DNA of 64,000 bases, taken from contig CP136063.1 in assembly GCA_032622095.1 (NCBI GenBank), forward strand, positions 94,279,980 to 94,343,979. The letters are read 5' to 3'. This DNA comes from Siphonodentalium dalli (taxonomy: Eukaryota > Mollusca > Scaphopoda > Gadilida > Siphonodentaliidae). The translations under genes were made by a program, and so were the position numbers. The notes under the pieces were generated by a model. The model saw only the letters and a list, made by a program, of their open reading frames with translations, was not told where the DNA came from and ran no database searches. Shown here in pieces: positions 47,913 through 58,261 of the stretch (its first letter is position 1; each line of letters starts with the position of its first letter).

Positions 47913-49057
47913 GATGTCAGTGGTGACAATAGTAACAATTAACCATGGTGCCTCAGACATGTTAGTATTCAATGTATAACAGGCAAAATAGCCAACTGTA
48001 TACATCAACCACAACTTGTAAGCAATTGCAGGGCAAGCTTGGGCAATATCTACCATTTTCCATATTTTGTCAGTCATTTTGAGCCAAAGTCACAATTTTG
48101 GTTACAATAAGTTTGAATATTCATAGGTAATGAATTACCTCACATACATTACAAAGTTATGTTCATTTCTTGTTGAAATATGACTAGAATCCCAATTGTG
48201 AATTTTTATTTTATTTTATACCGCATTCTGTAAAATTGCATTTTTGAGGAATTGGAAGGGGCTAGGACCCCAATAATTGCACATTTCATTGCTCCAATGA
48301 CCAGTTAATATACAAAATACAAAATAAAGTCACATGTCTCAACCATTTCCAAACAACACAAACTGATCTAGAAGATATAAGTGAAAATACGTCATGTTTT
48401 CAACTTCTGGCGGCCATTTTGACGGTCATCTTGGATAAGGAGTTTCAATTTTGCCCTATACAAGTGTCATTATATCTTAGCTTCACGAAAATATATACAT
48501 ATGTATACATTTTACTATAATTTGCATCAAACTGACTTGGGTCCTAGTCTAAAAAACGGCGGCCATTATGGCCGCCATCTTGTCTGGAGTCTACACGGCC
48601 ACTTTTTTTCTTGTTAACACTGGTTAACATTGCTTAACAGTTGGACATAATAAGGAACAAAATGAGTGGGATAAAGTTCAGTCCCAGGGGGGTGCAAGGG
48701 TACCCCTATTAGTTCCCGGACTGCGAGACATCCCCATCTCTCCTATCACATCGTCAGAACAGCCAGGCAGTATACACCCGGAGGGCGGGCGTAATAAGCT
48801 ATTTGGTGATTGGAGTGTTGTGTGGAATTATTAATTATTCTAGTAATTCTTGGTACACCGAAAGGGACAGAAAAAGAAAATAATATTTTCAACCTTTCAA
48901 ATGTATTAAAATCCATTGTATTTATTGTCTCTTAATAACTGCTCAGATTCTGGTATGTAAAATCCAAGAATTTTCGCCAAATAGATAGAGAGAAATTTGT
49001 TTGCCCTTTTTGGCTGGATTTGTGCAAAACTCGCGTCTTTCCATTAAATATAATTAC
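47913..49057 (-). other. Calmodulin-like intron, part next to the upstream exon
   Basis: Diverged repeat-like sequence with GGCGGCCATTTTG and GGCCGCCATCTTG motifs (48405-48590), also found in other repeats of this window. No coding signal. Confidence 0.5.
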
Positions 49058-49201
49058 CGTCCACGTCGTATTCTTTGATCATTTCTTTTGCATCTTTCTG
49101 GGTTGGGTTGTGCCCCAGTACTCTGGCGGCGTTCATTACTTCAGACCATGACAGCTTGTTATCTCCATTACGATCAAGCTTCCTGAACGAATCCCTGATT
49201 T
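49058..49201 (-). CDS. Calmodulin-like gene, 144-bp exon with EF-hand 1
   Basis: The exon is 144 bp, phase 1 on both sides, the same size and phase as the classical calmodulin exon that encodes this region. It reads EIRDSFRKLDRNGDNKLSWS, then EVMNAARVLGHNPTQKDAKE and MIKEYDVD. The first calcium loop is DRNGDNKLSWSE; position 6 is Asn instead of the usual Gly. The exon ends in the second loop (DVD...), completed by 43682-43927. The acceptor is weak in pyrimidines (CACGAAAG/AA). The start codon exon, expected upstream (higher coordinates), was not found; in calmodulin genes it often holds little more than the ATG. Confidence 0.85.
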
Positions 49202-50120
49202 CTTTCGTGAGTATGGTTTGAAAAGAATATAAATTTTAACGTGTAAGGAATTGCATTGCACAGTATATATATGCCGTCATCATAATTGTTTCATGTATAT
49301 ACGTGAACAAACAGTCAAACTGCAATTCTTATCAAATCGACAATGCTTCGACCGGATTGGCGCGAACGGGGAAAATGGGGTCACTGCAGCAAACATGCGA
49401 ATTTTTTTTTTTAGATTTAACGCCTTCCTCAATTTAACAAATAAAAAATTTAAATGGAAAACAAAAATTAATTTACGTTTTACTTATTGCTGAATATATA
49501 TTTTTTATGAAAATTATATTTTTAATTTAAATTTTCAAAAAACTAACCACGTTATAACATCCGCCAGGGTACACCGACTCACGCCACAATATTTAGTTGA
49601 CATCGGTCCAGGGGTCTGGGGGGGAAAACACGAACAGACAGATCGTTACCCTTGCCAATTGAAGGGTCAAGGAAGTACATGTACCCTTGTTACAAATGTT
49701 GGTCTGTCATATTCATAATGCCGGAATATTATTTGAGAAGTTATCTCTTTCACTGACAACAGTATAAAACTTGTCTGCCTGCCATTCTCTCCAATGGGCA
49801 TGTGTATGAAATGAGATCTTATTTTATTTGACAGTGTAATAGAAATGGCTGGGTAATGTTTATTTGTGTCATTCTTTTCAATTAAATTAAATTAATTCCT
49901 ATGTGCTATGTTCTATGCAGTTATACAGACAGGTGTTACAATGTTATGTTTATATAGGCTATTAAGTCCTTTTTATCTGTGATGTGTCTTATTTATTATG
50001 CTGATGATTTCAAGCAAGAAGTGACATGTTGATAACCCTTCCCTAAATTTTGTAACTTATTTTGAGGAAAATGATCTTACTTCAACTTCTATAATATACC
50101 CTTTGAAATTACTAGATCAA
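49202..50120 (-). other. Sequence upstream of the calmodulin-like exon
   Basis: AT-rich, no further EF-hand exon recognised. A small hairpin, ACCCTTGCCAATTGAAGGGT, lies near 49648. Confidence 0.5.
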
Positions 50121-50129
50121 TGGATCTCA

Positions 50130-51020
50130 TATATTGTGATTTACATTTGTTTTAGAAGGGCAGATATAGGATATTTAAAGCTCCCGCACCCAAACAGGTT
50201 CAAACAGGGGCAGAGATAGGATATCCACCCTATATATGCTATGAGTTCATGTTTGGTACTTGTATATATATATATATCCCTATGTTACATGTAATAATTA
50301 TGACATATACCGGTATTATCAGTAAGTTTTTTATAAATTTCTAACAGTTGGAGATCTTGAAGTACCAGTTGTTATTTAGTTTGGTCCAGTTGGGAGGTAA
50401 TGGGCAATGATCTATTGGGGGAGATCTGGGGTGTACTGTTTGAAATTTCAAGGTGGATCTATATCCCCTGCCATCGTTCAACGAAGACCATCTACATGCG
50501 TCCCTGTTTAGAACTACTTGTTTTAACCCTTTACCCACCAGAACGGCCCTGTGCCAATGCATTCTCTTATATATGCGAGTCGACCATAGGTCGCCTCGCA
50601 TATATAAGAGAATGCATTGGCTTAACACATTACAAATTATAAAATTGTTAAAGAATGTAAAACAAAATGGTAAAAAGTGTTAAAAAAAGAGTTTTTTTAG
50701 GCCAATGCATTCTCTTATATATGCGAGGCGACCTATGGTCGACTCGCATATATAAGAGAATGCATTGGCACAGGGCATAACTGTAACCATCACAATGTGG
50801 TCAAGGAGCCGGTTCCAATGATATCCATATTTGTATGGTTCTATTGAGACAGACCGAAGATATTTTAGGCTGTTGAAGCTTTATTTGGCCGGTTTTGGCC
50901 GGTTTGTTGGGTAAAGGGTTAAAGTAGTGTACTATTGTAGTCTTCAGAGCCCCAGTCTTCTCACTCTGTACAGTCTGGTGGGCGACTCCAGTCATTGACT
51001 GTCTTGTTTTTATACAGGTT
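50130..51020 (+). repeat. Dispersed repeat, copy 1, containing a piggyBac-like MITE
   Basis: Sequence on both sides of the MITE matches 54105-54815 in the same orientation: ATGGATCTCATA, GGGGCAGAGATA, CTGTTTAGAACTACTTGT and TGTAGTCTTCAGAG followed by CAGTCATTGACTGTCTTGTT. The copies have diverged, so the duplication is older than the MITE. Confidence 0.75.
50523..50922. mobile_element. piggyBac-like MITE with TTAA duplication and two internal palindromes
   Basis: The element (50527-50918, 392 bp) begins CCCTTTACCCA at both ends inverted, with TTAA at 50523-50526 and 50919-50922. Inside are two 69-bp palindromes (50553-50621 and 50701-50769), each exactly the reverse complement of the other; the match extends outward for about six more bases. 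The related site at 54.7 kb lacks the element and has a single TTAA, as expected for precise insertion. No coding capacity. Confidence 0.88.
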
Positions 51021-51212
51021 GATGCGCACTGAGCTTTGTCCAAGGGTATAATTTTCTGCTGAAATTATTTATAGCGCAAAAAAAAAACCCACACCACTGA
51101 CCAACACTGGGGTCTTGGTAATTTGTACTATATATACATACCGGGTCCCTGGTCCACACATCGTGCATATATATATACCGAGTACACGAACATGTAGTTT
51201 TGTCAAGAAATT

Positions 51213-51600
51213 AAAGTGATGTGAAGCACTCCGTTGGGTGATCAAATAGAAATGGAGAATAATCTTGCTCAAAGTAATTATTTTTATGAATATTAATCCA
51301 AATTTACAACACACCGTCAGTCTTATATATTTATTAAATGCAATGAACATCGATGGCGAAATCATTTGCGTTAGTTTATCGGCGATTGTTGCGTCCCGAA
51401 TCGAGATGTAAATATTTACAATTGAGGCTAGTTCAGACGATGTTTTTAAGGAGTTGTATATGTTCGATATCTGTGAATTTTTGGGCGATCTTAGTAGAAT
51501 GCTGTACATTCTCACAGTTGGCATATAGCGCCTGGACACTAATTTGTCAGTTTCACGCACCCGAACAAGTCCATACTATGTATTTAAGCCCATGCTCGAC
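51213..51600 (+). repeat. Dispersed repeat, copy B
   Basis: Same-orientation relative of 19706-20100 (see that copy). Immediately downstream, within 100 bp, lies the EF-hand exon shard at 51700. Confidence 0.7.
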
Positions 51601-51699
51601 TCAGGGACGCGGTTGGAGCATGTAGTTGGTCGATCTGACCACCGTAGCGAGGGGACTGAACTCCGGTCTTGCAGTTTGGGCTGGAGCTATATATAGAGA

Positions 51700-51732
51700 T
51701 CTGGCAGCGTTCATCACTTCGGACCACGATAG
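51700..51732 (-). pseudogene. Eleven-codon shard of a calmodulin-like EF-hand exon
   Basis: Read on the minus strand it gives LSWSEVMNAAR, identical to part of the 49058-49201 exon. Five of eleven codons differ from that exon and every difference is a synonymous third-base change. In-frame stops close by show the rest of the exon is gone. It is therefore a fragment of a diverged but once-functional paralogue, not a recent copy of the neighbouring exon. Confidence 0.65.
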
Positions 51733-51739
51733 TTGTTTA

Positions 51740-53098
51740 GCTCACCTGAGACGCGTTCCCATGCATATGGAACTCATTGGATAAACATTTAAAAAATATC
51801 AGATTTCGAAATAGATTTAAAAAAGAATTGAAAAATAAATATTTATCGCAATACGCGACAAAAGTTAAATGCAACAACTCATTTTGTCAAGACTGTAAAG
51901 TGGCTAAATAGGCATAAACCCCTAATCTTAAATTCCCATCATTGTAATCATTGTAATACAGCCTGGTATGTTCACCTTAACATTTTGGCGGGACGAATCG
52001 AGAAATTGCTTCCTACATGACGATATATGAATTACTCGATAGCCTGAAACAAAATATCAACTTTAGAAACAACGATTCTTCAATGAATTTGATAATCGGA
52101 AGCCATTATTTTCTTAACCAGTAAATATTCGAAACAGCCCCGACCATACCCCCATCATTAGTGACAGATCTATAATAAGCCCATGAATATAATCAATACA
52201 TATGTATCAACAATTATAGGTACATTCCATAAGTGGTTTGGATACCTTATTTGTCTATTATGAACTACATTCTATTCTTTCCATTATCATCTCACTTCAT
52301 CAGTTGCCACTTCATGTTTGTATACGTATAGGGGCGACAGGAAGACGGCCCATATGGGCCATGTCGCTCCTGTATAATATAATTTTTGTTTGTTTATTAT
52401 CACCATTGTCATACGCTTGTAAATATTATACAAATAAACAATCAATCCGGTGGAGCTATAGTCATCCGTCCGTCAAGAATCATCTTCTCCAGAACCGTAA
52501 GACGGAATGGGTTCATATTTGGTGTGGATGATCCCTAGGTGAATCACATTTATATTTGTTCAAATGAGGTCACGCGGTCAAATAGTTGCGAAGCTAGGAC
52601 CATAACTCTTTCCCACCATAGTAATTCTTACAACGACTTCTTCTCAAATTTCATTTGGGCCGAATGGGTTCATATTTGGTACAAAGGGTCCTTGGGGGGA
52701 CTGTGATTCAGATTTGTTCAAATGAGGTCACTGGGTCGAATGTGGGCGGAGCCAGTGATATAACTCAAAACAAATAATTTTTTTTGGTTAAATTGACACC
52801 ATTACAACATCTGCAGAGTTATGAAACTTTAATCTTTAATGAAATTACAAAAATATTCCACCACCCATCCCCCTCCCACATGGCCCATACCCAACCCCCT
52901 CCCCACCATGCACCCAACCAACACCCCTTACAACCGATATCATCTCCAACTTCCAACTTTAATACCTGTTCTATCCATAAGCAGATATATCTCTGCAGAG
53001 AGAGACACGGGTCATTAATCTAGATTAAAATAATATATGTCATCTGGCAGCCTGTGTAAACAACACTGCCAGCAAATTAAAACATTAAAACAAACTGC
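51740..53098. other. Intergenic DNA with a diverged tandem pair
   Basis: At 52500-52770 two related units of about 157 bp share GGGTTCATATTTGGT and TTTGTTCAAATGAGGTCAC; a third relative lies at 53670-53890. No gene. Confidence 0.5.
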
Positions 53099-53465
53099 CT
53101 GAATTTAGTGTGTCTGACATATGCAGAATGAGGTCCCCATAGGGTGAATTTGGTGTTGCTACCCCATACAGCAGGCTAGCATCACCAAATACACCCTCCA
53201 TGGACCTAATTCTGCTTAGGCATCATCTTATGGTAGTATCTTAAGTATCAAATTGAAATTTTGTTTTAGTTACTTTTTGACCTTTTCCCTTCTGTTGGGT
53301 TTCTATGTCCCCCTAATTTGCAGAAGATAAAATGCACAATTGAGGTGCTCAATGGGTGTGCATTACAAACTTCAACTGTAGAACTTCAATCTGTTCCTAG
53401 GTTTCCCATGGCTGTTGATGCCTAATCAGACCTCATTCTGCAAATGTCAGACACACTATATTCAG
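53099..53465. mobile_element. TIR MITE with internal hairpin
   Basis: Inverted ends CTGAATTTAGTGTGTCTGAC and its near-complement, each continuing to GCAGAATGAGGTC, lie at 53099-53134 and 53429-53465. Just inside the left end is a hairpin (about 53128-53215) with GGGTGAATTTGGTGTTGCTA arms. A flanking duplication could not be fixed because similarity to another copy (53888-54070) continues beyond the right end. Confidence 0.65.
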
Positions 53466-53887
53466 ACTTGGCTGGCATATTATTTTCTTAACCACCGCTT
53501 ATCCAGATGAAATCATACCCTGATTTTTCAAAGAAAAATGGGGGGGGGTATATTGGATTGAATTTGTCTTCTGTCTGTCAGGCGGTCCTTCCATCCGTCT
53601 GTCTGTTGGGATGTCTATCCATCGCCGTCTATCAACAATTGTTTTCTTCTCCACATTAAAGACCAAATATGTTTATATATTTTAGTGTGCATATTCCCGA
53701 GGCGACTCACAATCAGATTTGGTCAAATAAGTTCATCAGATCAAATAGGTGCGAAGCTAGGGCCATAACTCTTTCCCTCCATAGTTAATCTTAAAATAAT
53801 TTCTTCTCAAGAACCATTGAGCCTATATTAGCTTATATTTGGTATGGATGGGCCTTGGGCGACCGGGTTCAGATTTGTTCAAATGGG

Positions 53888-54070
53888 GTCATTTTTAGGA
53901 AATGAGAACCCCAGAGGGTGAATTCGTTGATGCTATTCCACGTTGGGGAATAGTGTCATTAAATTCACCTTTTGGGGACCTCATTCTGCAGAGGTCAGAC
54001 ACACTAAATACAGACTTGGCTGTTCCAATATTATTTTCTGAACCACCACTTATCCAGGTGAAATCATACC
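53888..54070. repeat. Second copy of the hairpin repeat
   Basis: Hairpin arms at about 53895-53935 and 53945-53992, then the same end GCAGAGGTCAGACACACTA and flanking CTTATCCAGGTGAAATCATA as at 53429-53520. Confidence 0.65.
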
Positions 54071-54104
54071 CTATTGGATTTTTGGGGGGTATATTGATAT
54101 TACT

Positions 54105-54815
54105 ATAGATGAATGGATCTCATAAATGGGGATTCACATTTGTTCTAATAGGGGCAGAGATAAGAGATTTAACTCCTAATATATGCTGTTTTGTACTGGT
54201 ATAATAATATTCATTTCTAGGCAGCCTGGGTGGGGGGCAATGTTTGAGGCAATGAGGAGGGAGTGTAGAGGGTGGAGTTTTTACACCCTACTTTGATAAT
54301 AATTTAAACAGTTGAAAATTTCATGTCTGATATAACATTAGTTGTAGATTAGATGTTCACATCAAAAATAGGTTAGAATTGTTCTCATAGTTTGGTTTGA
54401 TTTTCCAACATGTATGTTTTTAAACCAACAGTCCATATGTTCATACTTCAGGTTAAACTGTTGGACCAAATTGGCCACAAATTTTCAAACATTTGAGAAC
54501 TTTAAGTACTTGTACCAGTTGTAAAATTCAACATAAGAAGGGTGTGCAAAAGGATTTTTGTGAACTTAGTACTGTGGTATGGTTGTCTTCTTTAAAAGGT
54601 AAGAGGTTGGAGATTTGTCAGTGGTGTGCAATTAGAAATTTCAAGTTGAAGAGCCCTGCTCATCTGAGAACCTCCAGCTATGTCCATGTTTAGAACTACT
54701 TGTATTAAGTGATATTGTCATGTACTGACTCTTGTAGTCTTCAGAGTCCCAGTCTTCGCAGTCTGTACAGTCTGGTGAGTTACCCACAGTCATTGACTGT
54801 CTTGTTTTTATCTCC
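54105..54815 (+). repeat. Dispersed repeat, copy 2 (empty site)
   Basis: Counterpart of 50130-51020. At 54698-54715 it reads ACTACTTGTATTAAGTGATA without the MITE, giving a pre-insertion allele for comparison. No coding content. Confidence 0.75.
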
Positions 54816-55120
54816 ATTCGATCGATATTTCAGAATGACACCATAGTTTATTTATTTCATTGAACATGGTTTGGAAAACATATATATTAAATTGTAAGTG
54901 CAATGTATTAGTTCCAACATAATTGTAGACTTCGATGAGGCATATAATTATGAAGAACACTATACAGTAGGCCTACACTGCTGATTAGTTTGGGCATGAA
55001 GTTTGCCTTTGAAGTCTAAGTCACAGTGACTTACACGAAGAATAACACTATTTACAACACTTCCTCTGATGATGTTACGTATTAATTTATAAATGTTTAA
55101 TATCCTTTGAATCGTTACAG

Positions 55121-55246
55121 GACCATATCACAGGAGCTTGGAATTTGGTCAAAACCCCTCTTTTATTGGCGGAACCAAAGGTCCCGGTGGTGGTTCCGCC
55201 AATAAAAGAGGGGTTTTGACCAAATTCCAAGCTCCTGTGACCATAT
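55121..55246. mobile_element. Perfect hairpin MITE with 8-bp target duplication
   Basis: Arms of 49 bases (from 55129 rightward and from 55239 leftward) are perfect reverse complements around a centre of about 13 bases. GACCATAT is present at 55121-55128 and 55239-55246. The element itself is about 110 bp. The 8-bp duplication suggests mobilisation by a hAT transposase. Its transcript would form a long perfect stem. Confidence 0.9.
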
Positions 55247-57930
55247 GAACCAATTAAACCAATACCACAAATAAGTGTTATGCCACTTTAGTAACCGTAT
55301 ACCATTATTGGGGGTCTGTGGTTTTGGGAATTTGGTTGAAAGATACTTTCTCTTGATATATCACCTGGTTCAGTTTTCGAATTACTTCCACAACATATAC
55401 CAAGTAACATTGTTCACATTGTTAGCGACTGCACCCACCCGGTAATACGCGATTATTATTAGTTGATGAATGCATTGTCTCATGTTTACCACAACGTCTT
55501 TTGGAATGAACTAGCCTCGTTATATTCTTTATCATTTCCCCTGATTATACCAAAATATAATTCACCAGCCAATGGAGCAGATTATACGGTCCATGATTTT
55601 AGTTCTTAATTTACAAGGAATAAACTGAGTATAGTAATCTAAGGTGGAATTTCAGTCACAAAAAATCACAAAAATAAATGGTTTAATTATTTGGTCATAG
55701 AGACATACAGTCATAGAGACACACATGGCATATATACATACATACATACAGTCATACAGACACGCACAGTCATACAGACACACACGTATCATACATATAC
55801 ACACATGGCGTTGTACTTCGATTATTAGCCTCTCGCTAAAGTCCTCCATTATCGCGGCGACAAATCAGTGTGCCGTCATCAAATAGAAAAAATACGGTCG
55901 TATAAACACCCTATTTGGTTTGCAACAAAGCGAGAATTCGACGAAGCATAAAATCACTGCTATAATCGCCTCGTGGTCAGCGAGTCGGTCGCTTGCGGTG
56001 TGAACATAAAAATCGAGCGCTTTGAACTGCTATATACGGACGTCAGAAAACGGCCGTTATAATTGTTCGCTCGCGCCCGGTGTGGAACAACCCTTACTCA
56101 TTCATTTGGTTGTAGAGTCAGTGAGTGGCTTGAGTTGACGCCCCGTATCAACATAACGTTTACACGATGTGCCACGCGTCGCCCAATCCACTATCCGTTG
56201 ATAAATTTGATTACGTCTTGTACATGCAAATTCGTAACTTAGTTTATGGCTGGTGCCATAAAGTAAATTTATGTAGTCATTGCTGTTCGGCATTGTGTGA
56301 CAGCTATACGTTACGAAGAGGGACGAGATTTGCTTGAAGCCATTCTAACTGAAATTAGACCTTGTTTCATTTCAATCAACTTACTTAGTTGAAAGTAATG
56401 AGACGGAGTCTGGATATTTACCTGACTGGCTGGAAGTCATTGACAAAATATAAAGTAGAATTTTTTACCTCCCGATGATTGTAATCTATATAATTAAGGA
56501 CCTCAAGGGTGACCTCAATATAAATCAATAAGCGTTATATCCCAAGGGCGCCGGAGCTATACCTGCATGGCCAACACGACCATGATCCAATCAATAATTT
56601 ACCTCACAAAGTTCCCGGTATAGGGGCTGAGTTATATATATGTGGTGAGCTGAGTGCATGTATAAAATCATTGATATTTATTTGGACCCTATGCTGTTTC
56701 TTCTATAATTCATTACCACTTTCTTTATTAAATACTTATTGACGAATAGTTGCCTCAGGAATTTTTCAGATAATAAGTTACACTCGTTTGTTAAATTTAT
56801 TATCTGAATATTTCCCTACAAAAATAAATAGGAATCATTCTGCAATTTCCTTATCATTCTGTCGTCTGCTTCCATCCAAATTAATATAAGACCATTATAT
56901 TGTATTATTGCACAACTGAGTATTAATTGTAACGCGCACGGGGTTTATTACGACACGTAACCGCCAAAACCGCAAATCCAACGGAACTATACATCACGTG
57001 CCTAGTATATATCACGAGCAGAAAACTCATTATTCCGACAAATGGTAGTGTGTCTTCAAAATAAGTCTCTTCGGTTCCCCAGAATTAATTTATATCTTTA
57101 AAACAGAAACGGCGTCCCTTTGACGTTAGCATCCGGAAAATAAGATGTTCCGCCAACCTGTTATGTTCCATGACTGAGTATATATGATGTGCAATATAAA
57201 CGTAACAATTTAGCTGGACGACTGTGACGTCTATGTACTGACAGTTTAAGGGGCAGAACCAAGTCAGGTTGTAGTAAATTCACGGAGATTCTAAACGTAT
57301 AGATCTATAGACTGTCACGACAACTGCACATCAGCAGCCAAATATCGATTTGTCAACCAATTTATTTGTCTTGAGTATAGGCTAGGACCCCAGCCTTGGT
57401 AAATTTCCATCAGACCCAGATGTGCACCACAAGAGAGGGAATCTGCGACGCCAACCTTTGTTTGATGGAAGATTTATATTCTCATTGGTTTTGATAGTTG
57501 GATCACTATAAGGAGGGAAAACACATTTCCCATCTTGGCCACAGTCTCAGCTCCGCCACATACTTAGGGGAGAAACCATATCCCCCTAGCTGGTCCTAGT
57601 ATTATTAGCTCCATGCAGATCCCACCATAAAAACCACGTGGCCGAGGCATTACGGCATGATTATTCACTTTCACATCTTCGTCAAACAAAGGGTGGACAT
57701 CTGCATGGAGACGTTACCGTGTCGTAGTTTCTCTATTTAAATGTAACCAACCCACTATGTTGGCGACATACCGGCACATCCAGGCTGGACACAGCTCTCG
57801 GCCCTCTATGTAGCTCTATGCTAAGACATCAGGGTGTCCAGGTTGGTGTGACTCCGATATATATGGTCCGTCAACCAAGTGGTACAATTCTGCTATATAT
57901 GTCAATATCTCTTCACATGTCAAGTATAGG
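55247..57930. other. Intergenic DNA with a CpG-rich patch
   Basis: A CpG-rich block at about 55845-56090 ends in GCGCCCGGTGTGGAACAACC, which resembles a PIF/Harbinger-type terminus, but no partner end was found. A 62-codon minus-strand frame next to it (56102-56293) has no recognised motif. A microsatellite (CATA/CACA) lies at 55725-55800. Nothing else definite. Confidence 0.35.
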
Positions 57931-57939
57931 AATAGGATT

Positions 57940-58256
57940 CCGAGAGTTAGCATATCATGGGTTTGCTCACGGTGTTGAACACGTCAATCGAGTTGCATAT
58001 CAAGCAGGTTTCGTTGCCCTGCCCATCCGATTGGGGCTGGAATATTCTTCCAGATGGATTCGCACCAAAGTGGTCACAACTTCCTGATGCCAGCAAAGTT
58101 TGTCAGGAGTTAATTCACTGCGGTTGCAAGAAAGCGTGCAAAAACTTGTGCAAGTGTGTTATTTATATTAAAGCTAACCTGCCATGTACTGCACTGTGTG
58201 TGTGTGCTGGTCATTGCTCAAAATATTCCAATTCGTATAAAACGAAATGGATTTAA
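57940..58256 (+). pseudogene. Second relic of the CXC-type transposon protein (C-terminal part)
   Basis: One frame gives HVNRVAYQAGFV, and after a frameshift near 58000 the next gives LPCPSDWGW, PKWSQLPDASKVCQELIHCG and a cysteine cluster CGCKKACKNLCKC...NLPCTALCVCAGHC. This is the same type of tail as in the broken protein at 3206-6472 but much better preserved; a three-residue insertion separates the two halves of the cluster. The cluster is the zinc-binding tesmin/TSO1-like CXC kind. Only the C-terminal 100 residues or so remain, and no terminal repeats were found, so it is a fragment of a relative in the opposite orientation. Confidence 0.7.
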
Positions 58257-58261
58257 CTGCT

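Noticed and set aside
55129-55238. Perfect hairpin as a microRNA gene
   Set aside because: The exact 8-bp target duplication shows it is a mobile element; perfect 49-base pairing is also unlike an animal microRNA precursor.
56102-56293. 62-codon minus-strand frame next to a CpG-rich patch, possibly a PIF/Harbinger accessory protein
   Set aside because: No SANT/Myb or nuclease motif visible and no paired terminal repeat was found.
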